Positions 1 to 6,687 of a stretch of DNA of 6,687 nucleotides are shown here, in pieces (position 1 is the stretch's first letter; every line of letters starts with the position of its first letter). A model generated the notes under the pieces. It did not search any database. It saw only the letters and a list, made by a program, of their open reading frames with translations, and was not told where the DNA came from. This DNA comes from Pseudomonadota bacterium (GTDB lineage: Bacteria; Pseudomonadota; Alphaproteobacteria; Acetobacterales; Acetobacteraceae), in contig JAEWCI010000572.1 of the NCBI GenBank assembly GCA_023390705.1, positions 1-6,687 of the forward strand, read 5' to 3'. Position numbers and translations under genes: made by a program.

Positions 1-463
1 CCAGCACCCAGCGGCCCATGGTAGTGTCGGCGCCGGCCGCCAGCCCGTTCGCCTTCGCGGCATTCATGCGTTCCTGCCAGATGCCGGCGGGCTGGAAATC
101 CAGCGCCGTGTCGCAGGGCATCAGGGAGAGGACGCGCTGCGGCGCCATGGCCGCCATCTGCAACGCGATGCGGCCGCCGATGGAGACGCCGCCGACATGC
201 GCCTGCCGCACGCCCAGCTCATCCAGCAGCGCGAAGGCGTCGCCCGCCAGTTGCGCCATGCTGTACGGCCCGGGGACCGAGGTGGAGATCCCGTGCCCGC
301 GCATGTCCATGCGGATCACGCGCCAATTCCGCGCCAGCGCCGCCGCCTGCGGGTCCCACATGTGCAGGTTGGCGGAGAGCGAATGAAGCAGCAGCACGGC
401 GGGGCGGTCGGCCGGGCCTTCCTGCTGCGCATGGATCACCACATCGCCCAGTCGCACGAACAT
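1..463 (-). CDS. pcaD: Alpha/beta hydrolase, probable 3-oxoadipate enol-lactonase (PcaD-like), 3' end outside window
   Basis: The visible part is the N-terminal 154 codons. It reads MFVRLGDVVIHAQQEG at the start, then an HSLSANLHMWDP stretch (residues 27-38) that forms the oxyanion-hole region, a DMRGHG motif (53-58), and the nucleophile elbow GVSIGG with the putative catalytic Ser94. The layout (HSL..LHMWDPQ, then RMDMRGHG, GPYSMAQLAGDAFALLDELG, and the W-x-x-R segment near 129-132) is that of 3-oxoadipate enol-lactonases, which hydrolyse 3-oxoadipate enol-lactone to 3-oxoadipate in the cytoplasm. Family members are about 260 residues, so roughly 100 residues, including the catalytic Asp and His, lie beyond the left edge. 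The ATG at 463-461 is preceded by AGGGAGG (476-470) with a 6-nt spacer, a strong ribosome site. It lies downstream of, and in the same direction as, the PcaF-like thiolase, which supports the beta-ketoadipate assignment. A generic alpha/beta hydrolase remains possible because the family is broad and the gene is incomplete. Confidence 0.75.
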   Translation of the reverse strand, partial: MFVRLGDVVIHAQQEGPADRPAVLLLHSLSANLHMWDPQAAALARNWRVIRMDMRGHGISTSVPGPYSMAQLAGDAFALLDELGVRQAHVGGVSIGGRIALQMAAMAPQRVLSLMPCDTALDFQPAGIWQERMNAAKANGLAAGADTTMGRWVL

Positions 464-674
464 CGGTTTCCTCCCTGCGCCGCACCCGCCGGAGCGGGCA
501 CGGCATGCCAAGAGCGCCCATGGCATTCGCCCGCTGGCTTGGCGGTCCTGCTGCGGCTGCGCCGCGGCAGGCCACGCCGGGCACCAGCGGGTCGGGTGCC
601 ACAAACCGGGGCCCCGCGAAACCGCGCAGCAGCTTCGCGGGGAAGTCCTGGACGCGCTGGAGCGGCGTCGCGTT
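464..674 (-). other. Intergenic spacer between thiolase and PcaD-like hydrolase
   Basis: These 211 nt separate two same-strand genes, which is long for an operon spacer in a compact genome. The spacer holds the perfect inverted repeat at 612-642 close to the thiolase stop and the strong ribosome site of the hydrolase at 476-470. The thiolase reading frame stays open past its TGA across the whole spacer and into the hydrolase gene, with nearly all codons G/C-ending for the first 40 or so. This may only reflect base composition. No start codon with a convincing ribosome site supports a gene here. I see no clear separate promoter for the hydrolase. Confidence 0.5.
612..642 (-). terminator. Perfect 9-bp inverted repeat 32 nt after thiolase stop (attenuator, stabiliser or weak terminator)
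   Basis: On the plus strand CCCCGCGAA (612-620) is matched exactly by TTCGCGGGG (634-642), with a 13-nt loop at 621-633. In thiolase mRNA this would fold 32 nt after the stop codon. No U-tract follows, so it is not a canonical intrinsic terminator. It could slow or partly terminate transcription, or protect the thiolase message from 3' exonuclease before the downstream hydrolase. The repeat is seen directly; the function is inference. Confidence 0.4.
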
Positions 675-1883
<1,209 letters not shown>

Positions 1884-2099
1884 GATGCGGTGCTCCTCCG
1901 GGGCTTGTGGGGCGCAACCTCGCGCGGCGGCCGGGGCGGGTCAACTCCGGCGTGGTCCGGCCGCGCCGCCATGGCGGGAAGCCTCCGGGGCGGCAACGGA
2001 TCGGGGGAGCGGCGTTCCCGCCCGGCGGCCAGGGCCGGGTGCCCACACCGGACCCTTCGCCCGCCCCGAACACACGGCGGCGTGAATTTTTAGGCTGGA

Positions 2100-2116
2100 T
2101 GCCCATCAGATGGGCA
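2100..2116. promoter_or_regulatory. Perfect 8-1-8 palindrome, candidate operator upstream of gdhA
   Basis: The 17 nt TGCCCATCAGATGGGCA form an exact inverted repeat with a single central base. It lies 100 nt before the gdhA start codon and covers the -35 hexamer of the best promoter candidate. A symmetric site of this size is typical of a homodimeric helix-turn-helix regulator, and binding there would block RNA polymerase. The palindrome is seen directly; which regulator uses it is unknown and none is encoded in this window. In RNA it would have only a one-base loop, so a DNA-level role is more likely than a hairpin. Confidence 0.5.
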
Positions 2117-2139
2117 GGTAATAACTCCGCCCGCATAAT
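2111..2139 (+). promoter_or_regulatory. Candidate sigma-70-type promoter for gdhA
   Basis: TGGGCA at 2111-2116 matches 4 of 6 positions of TTGACA. After a 17-nt spacer, CATAAT at 2134-2139 matches 5 of 6 positions of TATAAT. A start of transcription near 2146 would leave a leader of about 70 nt before the TTG start. This sits in the only AT-richer patch of the intergenic region. An alternative -10, TAATAA at 2119-2124, has a poorer -35 partner (TGGATG at 2096-2101). The assignment rests on matches to the consensus only. Confidence 0.35.
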
Positions 2140-2205
2140 TTCCAGGAATGTCTCGGGCCGCGACGGGCGCGCAGAGGTTCTGGCTTGCCACGTGATACGC
2201 ACAGC

Positions 2206-2219
2206 GGAGAGAAAAATTG
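2206..2219 (+). promoter_or_regulatory. Ribosome binding site and TTG start of gdhA
   Basis: GGAGAG at 2206-2211 is followed by AAAAA and then TTG at 2217-2219. The gdhA frame has a TGA stop at 2193-2195, and no ATG, GTG or CTG occurs between that stop and the TTG. The first in-frame ATG is codon 123, well inside the catalytic domain. The TTG start is therefore well supported. Confidence 0.8.
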
Positions 2220-3563
2220 ACGAGTCTCGATGAGAAGCTGGAGCCTATTTTCGCTGAGGTGCTGCGGCGGAATCCGGGGGAAAGCGAGTTCCACCAGGCC
2301 GCCAGGGAAGTGTTCGAAAGCCTCGGGCGCGTCATCGCCAAGAAGCCGGGCTTTCTTCAGGATGCCCTGCTTGAGCGGATCTGCGAGCCGGAGCGCCAGA
2401 TCATCTTCCGCGTCCCCTGGACCGACGACAAGGGCGTCACCCATGTCAACCGGGGCTTCCGGGTCCAGTTCAACTCGGCGCTCGGGCCGTACAAGGGCGG
2501 CCTGCGGTTCCACCCCTCGGTGAACCTGGGCATCATCAAGTTCCTGGGCTTCGAGCAGATCTTCAAGAACGCGCTGACGGGCATGCCGATCGGCGGCGGC
2601 AAGGGGGGGTCGGACTTCGACCCCAAGGGCCGCTCCGATGCGGAGGTCATGCGCTTCTGCCAGTCCTTCATGACGGAGCTCTACCGCCACCTGGGCGAAT
2701 ACACGGACGTGCCCGCGGGCGACATGGGCGTGGGCGGGCGCGAGCTCGGCTTCATGTTCGGCCAGTACAAGCGCATCACCAACCGCTACGAGGCCGGCGT
2801 GCTGACCGGCAAGGGCGTCACCTGGGGCGGTTCCCTGGTGCGAACCGAGGCCACCGGCTACGGCGCGACCTATTTCGTCCAGGAGATGCTGGCGACCAAG
2901 GGCCAGGGCTTCGAGGGCAAGAAGGTGGTGGTGTCCGGCTCGGGCAATGTCGCCATCTACACGGTGGAGAAGGTCCACCAGTTGGGCGGCAGGGTCATCG
3001 CCATGTCCGATTCCGGCGGCTATGTCGTCGATGAGGAGGGCATCGACCTCGACCTGATCAAGGACATCAAGGAGAACCGGCGGGAACGCATCTCGCAGTA
3101 CGTGAAGGAACGCCGCTCGGCCCACCACTATACCGAAGGCTCGATCTGGTCGGTGCCCTGCGACATCGCCATGCCCTCGGCGACGCAGAACGAGCTGACC
3201 GGGCGCGACGCCGCGACGCTGGTGAAGAACGGCGTGATCGCGGTGGCGGAAGGCGCCAACATGCCCTCGACGCCCGAAGCGGTGCGCATCTTCCAGGAAA
3301 GCGGCGTGCTGTTCGGCCCGGGCAAGGCGGCCAATGCCGGCGGCGTTGCCACCAGCGCGCTGGAGATGCAGCAGAACGCCTCCCGCGATGCCTGGAGCTT
3401 CGAGGTGACGGAGCAGCGGCTGGCCGGCATCATGCGCAACATCCATGCGAGCTGCGCCGAGACGGCCAAGGAATACGGCGCCCCGGGCAATTACGTGCTC
3501 GGCGCCAACATCGCGGGCTTCATCCGTGTGGCGGAAGCCATGCGGTCCCTCGGCGTCATCTGA
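2217..3563 (+). CDS. gdhA: NADP-specific glutamate dehydrogenase
   Basis: A complete 448-residue hexameric-type glutamate dehydrogenase, almost the same length as E. coli GdhA (447). It makes L-glutamate from 2-oxoglutarate and ammonium with NADPH in the cytoplasm, joining nitrogen assimilation to the TCA cycle. The substrate domain shows FNSALGPYKGGLRFHPSVN with Lys93, FEQIFKNAL with Lys117, GGGKGGSDFDPKG with the expected catalytic Lys129, and VPAGDMGVGGRE with the catalytic Asp169. The nucleotide-binding domain has the Rossmann GSGNVA (241-246) followed by the SDS segment (264-266) shared with NADP-type enzymes. AEGANMP (344-350), GPGKAANAGGVATS (367-380) and the C-terminal NYVLGANIAGF are also conserved. 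Identity along the whole length is high by eye, and all key residues are present. The start is a TTG. The gene is monocistronic by layout: it diverges from the thiolase, converges with the TRAP operon, and is followed at once by a strong stem-loop. NADP over NAD use is inferred from family resemblance. Confidence 0.96.
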   Translation: MTSLDEKLEPIFAEVLRRNPGESEFHQAAREVFESLGRVIAKKPGFLQDALLERICEPERQIIFRVPWTDDKGVTHVNRGFRVQFNSALGPYKGGLRFHPSVNLGIIKFLGFEQIFKNALTGMPIGGGKGGSDFDPKGRSDAEVMRFCQSFMTELYRHLGEYTDVPAGDMGVGGRELGFMFGQYKRITNRYEAGVLTGKGVTWGGSLVRTEATGYGATYFVQEMLATKGQGFEGKKVVVSGSGNVAIYTVEKVHQLGGRVIAMSDSGGYVVDEEGIDLDLIKDIKENRRERISQYVKERRSAHHYTEGSIWSVPCDIAMPSATQNELTGRDAATLVKNGVIAVAEGANMPSTPEAVRIFQESGVLFGPGKAANAGGVATSALEMQQNASRDAWSFEVTEQRLAGIMRNIHASCAETAKEYGAPGNYVLGANIAGFIRVAEAMRSLGVI

Positions 3564-3570
3564 CGATGCC

Positions 3571-3603
3571 CGGGGCCGTTGGTGGCGACCACCAGCGGCC
3601 CCG
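3571..3603 (+). terminator. Strong stem-loop 7 nt after gdhA stop, likely terminator
   Basis: A 15-nt arm at 3571-3585 (CGGGGCCGTTGGTGG) pairs with 3589-3603 (CCACCAGCGGCCCCG) around a CGA loop. One pair is U-G when read as plus-strand RNA and a C-A mismatch when read as minus-strand RNA, so the hairpin fits gdhA mRNA best. It lacks a following U-tract, which is common in very GC-rich genomes. Position and stability argue for a 3' end or mRNA-protecting structure of gdhA. Confidence 0.65.
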
Positions 3604-3609
3604 TGGCCT

Positions 3610-3640
3610 GCCGGACCAGGCACCCGGGCCTGCGTCCGGC
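3610..3640. terminator. Second stem-loop in the convergent junction, candidate terminator of the TRAP operon
   Basis: GCCGGAC (3610-3616) pairs with GTCCGGC (3634-3640), and inside it CAGGC (3617-3621) pairs with GCCTG (3628-3632), leaving a single bulged C at 3633 and a 6-nt loop. All pairs are Watson-Crick and hold on both strands. It lies 43 nt beyond the stop codon of the large TRAP subunit when read on the minus strand, so it may end that operon or act for both transcripts. There is no U-tract. Confidence 0.45.
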
Positions 3641-3683
3641 CGTGTCTTCCGGCGCCCGCCGCTGCGGTGGCCGCCCGGCACCT

Positions 3684-5009
3684 TCAACTGAGCAGCCGCA
3701 CCAGCCACAGGCTGAGGCCGGGGAAGGCCACGCACAGCGCCAGCCGCAGCAGATCCATTGCCAGGAAGGGCAGCACGCCCCGATAGGTGCGGCCGATCGG
3801 CACGTCCCTCGCCAGGGCGGAAACGACGAAGACGTTCAGCCCGATGGGCGGCGCGGTCAGGCCGATGCCGACCACGACCAGCACCAGGATGCCGAACCAG
3901 ATCGCCGTCGCCTCCGCGCCGCCCAGGCCGAAATCCAACGCGGTGACCACCGGGAAGAAGATCGGCAGGGTCAGCAGGATCATCGCCAGCTCGTCCATCA
4001 CCGCGCCCAGGACGATATAGGCCAGCAGCAGCAGGCCGAGGATCGCATAGGGCGGGTAGTCCTGCTCGCCGATCCACAGCGCCAGCAGCTCCGGCGCGCT
4101 GGTCAGCGCCAGGAAGGCATTGAACACCTCCGCGCCCAGCAGGATGACGAAGATCATCGCCGTGGTTTCGGCAGTGCCGAGCAGCGCCTCCTTCACCTGG
4201 CGCGGGCGCAGCGTGCCGCGCGCCATGCCCACCGCCAGGGTGGCGATGCAGCCGACGGCCGCGCTTTCGGTCGGCGTGAAGACGCCGCCATAGATGCCGC
4301 CCACCACCACCACGGCGATCAGCAGCACCGGCAGCACACGGAGGAAAGCCTGGCGCCGTTCCTCCGGCGGCACCCTCGCGCCGGCCGGGCCAAGCTGCGG
4401 CCGCCGGCGCACCAGCAGCGCGATGGCGATGATGTAGAACAGCGTCGCCAGCAGGCCGGGGATCAGCGCCGCCATGAACAGCTTGGCGATGTTCTGTTCC
4501 GTGCTGATGGCATAGATCACCAGGATGACGCTGGGCGGGATCAGGATGCCCAGCGTGCCGCCCACCGCGATGGTGCCGGTCGCCAGGCCGGGGTCGTAGC
4601 CGAAGCGGCGAAGCTCCGGCAGCGCCGCCCGGCCGAAGGTGGCGGTGGTGGCGACGGAACTGCCGCAGACCGCGCCGAAGCAGGCGCAGGCGCCGATGAC
4701 GCCCATCGCCATGCCGCCCGGCTTGTGGCCGAACAACGCATTCGCCGCGGTGAACAGGTCCCGCGCCAGCCCACCGCGTTCCGCCAGCACGCCCATCAGG
4801 ATGAAGAGCGGGATGATCGAAAGGGTGTAGTTGGCGAAGAGGTGCCAGGGCGTGGTCTTCAGGTAGTTCAGCAGCGTCGCCGTATCCACGATGTGGAGAT
4901 AGCCGCCGGCGCCCACCAGCAGCATCGCCAGCCCCACCGGGCAGCGCAGCGCGATGAGGCCGAGCAGCGCAGCGAAGCCGATGGCGGCCTGGAGGAATTC
5001 CGGCGCCAT
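3684..5009 (-). CDS. TRAP transporter large permease subunit (DctM family)
   Basis: A 441-residue polytopic inner-membrane protein, the usual length for the DctM/12-TM component that moves the substrate with an ion gradient. Hydrophobic segments run throughout, starting LQAAIGFAALLGLIALRCPVG. The family's conserved core is clear: GACACFGAVCGSSVATTATFG (106-126), PELRRFGYDPGLATGT (131-146), GGTLGILIPPS (150-160), FTPTESAAVG (244-253), and a late GLTAPPIGLNVFV (383-395). The ATG at 5009-5007 is chosen because the DctM homology begins there and because it overlaps the stop of the small subunit as TGATG, implying translational coupling. An open frame extends upstream to 5252 but encodes low-complexity sequence antisense in style to the small subunit and is not part of the protein. 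Substrate cannot be told from this subunit; TRAP systems carry C4-dicarboxylates, sialic acid, sugar acids, keto acids and aromatic acids. Confidence 0.95.
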   Translation of the reverse strand: MAPEFLQAAIGFAALLGLIALRCPVGLAMLLVGAGGYLHIVDTATLLNYLKTTPWHLFANYTLSIIPLFILMGVLAERGGLARDLFTAANALFGHKPGGMAMGVIGACACFGAVCGSSVATTATFGRAALPELRRFGYDPGLATGTIAVGGTLGILIPPSVILVIYAISTEQNIAKLFMAALIPGLLATLFYIIAIALLVRRRPQLGPAGARVPPEERRQAFLRVLPVLLIAVVVVGGIYGGVFTPTESAAVGCIATLAVGMARGTLRPRQVKEALLGTAETTAMIFVILLGAEVFNAFLALTSAPELLALWIGEQDYPPYAILGLLLLAYIVLGAVMDELAMILLTLPIFFPVVTALDFGLGGAEATAIWFGILVLVVVGIGLTAPPIGLNVFVVSALARDVPIGRTYRGVLPFLAMDLLRLALCVAFPGLSLWLVRLLS

Positions 5010-5503
5010 CAGCCGCCGCCCCGCAGCATCCGCGCCACCCAGTAGAGCGCCGCCAGCGCCGTGGCGGCGAAGGCCAGGGCGGCGCAGCCCACCGCCCACC
5101 AGGTGGGCAGGCCCAGCACCATGGTGGTGGTGCCGTTCGCCAGCATCTCGCGCGAGCCGACCAGCAGCCGCTCCGCCAGCACCGCGGCGACCCCGGCCCA
5201 GACCAGCATCCAGAAGGCATCCACCAGCCGGGTGACGCCCCGCGGCAGCCAACCGGTGAAACTGTCCACCAGGATGTTGGTGCGCAGCAGCGTGCCGAAG
5301 GCGAGGAATCCCATCACGGCCAGGCCGGAACCCAGCGAGACCAGTTCGAAATCCCCCGGCACCGGCTGCCTGGTCAGCCAGCGCTGCAGCACGCTCCAGC
5401 AGGTCAGCAGGGCGACGGCCAGCAGCACGCCGCCGCCGGCCAGCGCCAGCATGCGGCCGAGCCGGGCGATGGGGCCGCGCGGCGGGGCGGGTTGCCCGGG
5501 CAT
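5009..5503 (-). CDS. TRAP transporter small permease subunit (DctQ family)
   Basis: A 164-residue inner-membrane protein with four predicted membrane segments at roughly 17-39, 53-73, 93-115 and 133-157, the standard DctQ layout. The PGDFELVSLGSGLAVMGFLAFGTLLRTN region (49-76), with an acidic pair between the first two segments and a polar stretch after the second, is typical of the family. The protein pairs with the large subunit to form the membrane part of the transporter. The ATG at 5503-5501 follows GGAAGG (5519-5514) at 10 nt. It begins 27 nt after the binding-protein stop and its own stop overlaps the large-subunit start by one base, so the three genes are clearly one transcription unit. 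DctQ proteins are poorly conserved in sequence, so position and topology carry much of the assignment. Confidence 0.93.
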   Translation of the reverse strand: MPGQPAPPRGPIARLGRMLALAGGGVLLAVALLTCWSVLQRWLTRQPVPGDFELVSLGSGLAVMGFLAFGTLLRTNILVDSFTGWLPRGVTRLVDAFWMLVWAGVAAVLAERLLVGSREMLANGTTTMVLGLPTWWAVGCAALAFAATALAALYWVARMLRGGG

Positions 5504-5530
5504 GGCCGGCGGCCCTTCCGTTACGGCCGC

Positions 5531-6583
5531 TCAGCCCACGCCCTGGCTGTGCTGCGCGATCAGGGCCCGCGCCTCGGCCAGCAGGGCGGCGCCGTCGAAG
5601 CCCTTGTCGCGGCTCTGCTGCACCCAGTTGTCGATCACCGGCTTCGTCGTCTCCACCCAGCGGGCCTTCTCGGCTTCGGAGATGACGGTGATCTGGTTGC
5701 CGCGGGCGCGCACCATGCGTTCCACCACCGGTCCCTGCTCGTCCCAGGGTTTCGCGGCCATCTGCGCCGCCGCCATGCCGCTGTTGGCGTCCAGCACGCG
5801 GCGGAGGTCGGGCGCCAGGCTTTCGTATTTCGCCTTGTTCATCGCCAGGATGAAGGTGGCGATGTAGAGGGTGGGGCTGCCCGGCACCTCGGTATGGTGG
5901 CGCAGCATCTCGTGCAGGCGCAGGCTGGGCACGACCTCCCAGGGCACCACCGCGCCGTCGATCACGCCCTGGGTCAGAGCCTCCGGCACCTGCGGCACCG
6001 GCATGCCGACAGGCGCGGCGCCCAGCGCCCGCAGCGCTTCGCCATTCAGGCGGGAGGGGAAGCGCAGCTTCAGGCCGCGCAGATCCTCCATGGTCTTCAC
6101 CTCGCGGCGGCTGTGGATCAGCCCCTCGCCATGGCCCCAGACGCAGATCGGGTGGACCTCGCGGAATTCGTCGCGCAGGTGCCTGTCGGCGAATTCCTGG
6201 ATCGCCTTGCAGTTCACGATGGCGCGCTTGTGCGAGACGAAGGGCAGTTCGAACAATTCGATGCGCGGGAAGCGGCCCGGGGTGTTGCCGGGCAGGGTCC
6301 AGATGATGTCCGCCACGCCGTCCCGCGCCTGGTCGTAGAGCTGGGGCGGCGCGCCGCCGAGCTGCATGGCCGGGAAGATCTGGATGCGCAGGCGGTTGTT
6401 GCTCTCCGCCGCCACCTTCTGCGCCCAGGGCTGGATGAAGTGGCGGTGGACATTGGAGACGGCCGGCAGGAAATGGTGCAGCCGCAGCGTCATTTCCTGC
6501 GCCCCGGCGCGCGGGATGCGCAGCACGGCGGGCGCCAGCAGCGCCCCGGCGGCGAGACGGGCGAGGTGACGACGCGTTGCCAT
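5531..6583 (-). CDS. TRAP transporter substrate-binding protein (DctP family)
   Basis: A 350-residue periplasmic solute receptor. The N-terminus MATRRHLARLAAGALLAPAV carries twin arginines (Arg4-Arg5) and a hydrophobic stretch, ending in AGA before Gln29, which is a likely signal peptidase site; Tat export is plausible, as for many related receptors. The mature part has FPAMQLGGAPPQLYDQARDGVADI (70-93), RFPRIELFELPFV (104-116), DLRGLKLRFPS with Arg174 at the position that usually pairs with the substrate carboxylate, and EALTQGVIDGAVVPWEV (201-217), all family hallmarks. The ATG at 6583-6581 is chosen over an in-frame TTG at 6625-6623 because GGGGGA (6596-6591) lies 7 nt upstream and because the signal peptide then starts the protein. 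It is the first subunit of the transporter operon. The ligand is unknown, though a carboxylate is expected from Arg174. Confidence 0.94.
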   Translation of the reverse strand: MATRRHLARLAAGALLAPAVLRIPRAGAQEMTLRLHHFLPAVSNVHRHFIQPWAQKVAAESNNRLRIQIFPAMQLGGAPPQLYDQARDGVADIIWTLPGNTPGRFPRIELFELPFVSHKRAIVNCKAIQEFADRHLRDEFREVHPICVWGHGEGLIHSRREVKTMEDLRGLKLRFPSRLNGEALRALGAAPVGMPVPQVPEALTQGVIDGAVVPWEVVPSLRLHEMLRHHTEVPGSPTLYIATFILAMNKAKYESLAPDLRRVLDANSGMAAAQMAAKPWDEQGPVVERMVRARGNQITVISEAEKARWVETTKPVIDNWVQQSRDKGFDGAALLAEARALIAQHSQGVG

Positions 6584-6621
6584 GGACGTTTCCCCCAGGT
6601 CTGGAAGCCTTGGCCGAAGGT

Positions 6622-6687
6622 TCAACCGGAACGAAGCGCCGCGCGCAAGGCTTTCGCGCGCTCGCCCACCGTGGCGGCGCTGTCGCC
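6622..6687 (-). CDS. Possible C-terminal end of an unidentified upstream gene
   Basis: Read on the minus strand, 21 codons enter from the right edge and end at TGA (6624-6622). They encode GDSAATVGERAKALRAALRSG, an Ala/Arg-rich helix-like tail, with most codons ending in G or C; the other frame I checked has a worse codon pattern. The stop lies 38 nt before the binding-protein start, a spacing that fits an operon. The fragment is too short to identify a family, and the codon argument is weak in so GC-rich a genome. Confidence 0.4.
   Translation of the reverse strand, partial: GDSAATVGERAKALRAALRSG

Larger units (their letters stand above)
1884..2216. other. Divergent intergenic region between pcaF-like gene and gdhA
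   Basis: No supportable gene is present in these 333 nt. The half next to the thiolase is extremely GC-rich and carries short self-complementary stretches: the perfect 12-nt palindrome CCGCCATGGCGG at 1966-1977 and a 6-bp stem CCCGGC/GCCGGG at 2021-2039. A minus-strand TTGACC at 1944-1939 resembles a -35 box for the thiolase, but no good -10 box sits at the right distance. The half next to gdhA turns suddenly AT-richer (about 2083-2145) and holds the 17-nt palindrome and the gdhA promoter candidate. Composition and divergent layout suggest that transcription of both flanking genes is controlled here. Confidence 0.6.

Noticed and set aside
219..602. 127-codon minus-strand frame overlapping the start of the PcaD-like gene
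   Set aside because: The part overlapping the hydrolase is an out-of-frame shadow. Only the spacer part looks coding-like, and it lacks a ribosome site, so it is reported as an observation and not as a gene.
1966..1977. 12-nt palindrome CCGCCATGGCGG as a second operator
   Set aside because: In such GC-rich sequence short GC palindromes are expected by chance, and it is not placed against a promoter. It is mentioned only in the intergenic description.
2106..3623. 505-codon open frame antisense to gdhA
   Set aside because: It is a mirror of gdhA caused by high GC content. The translation is rich in Ala, Arg, His, Gly and Asp with no recognisable domain, while the plus-strand frame encodes an intact, highly conserved enzyme.
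3579..5045. 488-codon plus-strand frame and 554-codon minus-strand frame (3556-5220) across the large TRAP subunit
   Set aside because: Both are out of frame with the clearly conserved DctM protein. Their translations are low-complexity Gln/Asp/Arg-rich or Gly/Ala/Arg-rich, as expected for shadows in GC-rich DNA.
5010..5252. Upstream extension of the DctM frame by 81 codons
   Set aside because: The added residues are a Gly/Ala/Arg/His-rich shadow of the small subunit. The DctM homology begins at MAPEFLQAAIG, which also gives the usual TGATG overlap.
5061..5867. 268-codon plus-strand frame across the small TRAP subunit and receptor end
   Set aside because: It is Ser/Thr/Pro/Arg-rich without domain features and is opposite two supported genes and their junction.
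6584..6625. Upstream TTG start adding 14 residues to the TRAP receptor
   Set aside because: The added residues would put a charged stretch before the twin-arginine leader, and the inner ATG has its own ribosome site at a proper distance.

Overview
The window comes from a strongly GC-rich bacterial chromosome. Gene content, G/C-ending codons and Tat-like TRAP binding-protein leader fit an alphaproteobacterium, with Acetobacteraceae/Rhodospirillales relatives (Roseomonas-like) as my best guess. That placement is inference from style and not from a marker gene. I see no mobile element, CRISPR array, tRNA or rRNA, and most of the window reads as ordinary catabolic and transport gene content.

Left part (1-1883, minus strand): a beta-ketoadipate-pathway pair. 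A 3-oxoadipyl-CoA thiolase (PcaF type, 675-1883) is followed downstream by an alpha/beta hydrolase resembling 3-oxoadipate enol-lactonase (PcaD type, 1-463), which is cut by the left window edge. They are separated by a 211-nt spacer holding a perfect 9-bp inverted repeat just after the thiolase stop. If both assignments hold, the hydrolase makes 3-oxoadipate and the thiolase cleaves 3-oxoadipyl-CoA to succinyl-CoA and acetyl-CoA. The CoA-transferase step between them is not in the window.

Middle (1884-3563): a 333-nt divergent intergenic region leads on the plus strand to a complete NADP-type glutamate dehydrogenase (gdhA, 2217-3563). Its start codon is TTG, fixed by an in-frame stop just upstream and a good ribosome binding site. 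Just upstream lies a perfect 17-nt palindrome (8-1-8, 2100-2116) that overlaps the -35 element of the best promoter candidate, a plausible operator.

Convergent junction (3564-3683): gdhA and the TRAP operon run toward each other. Two strong stem-loops sit back to back between them, the first with a 15-bp stem starting 7 nt after the gdhA stop.

Right part (3684-6687, minus strand): a complete tripartite TRAP transporter operon in the order binding protein (dctP type, 5531-6583), small membrane subunit (dctQ type, 5009-5503) and large membrane subunit (dctM type, 3684-5009). The last two overlap by one base (TGATG). A possible gene tail (6622-6687) precedes the binding protein by 38 nt and may belong to the same operon. 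The transporter would import an organic anion across the inner membrane using an ion gradient. Its substrate cannot be read from the sequence, and its link to the aromatic-degradation genes is only by proximity.
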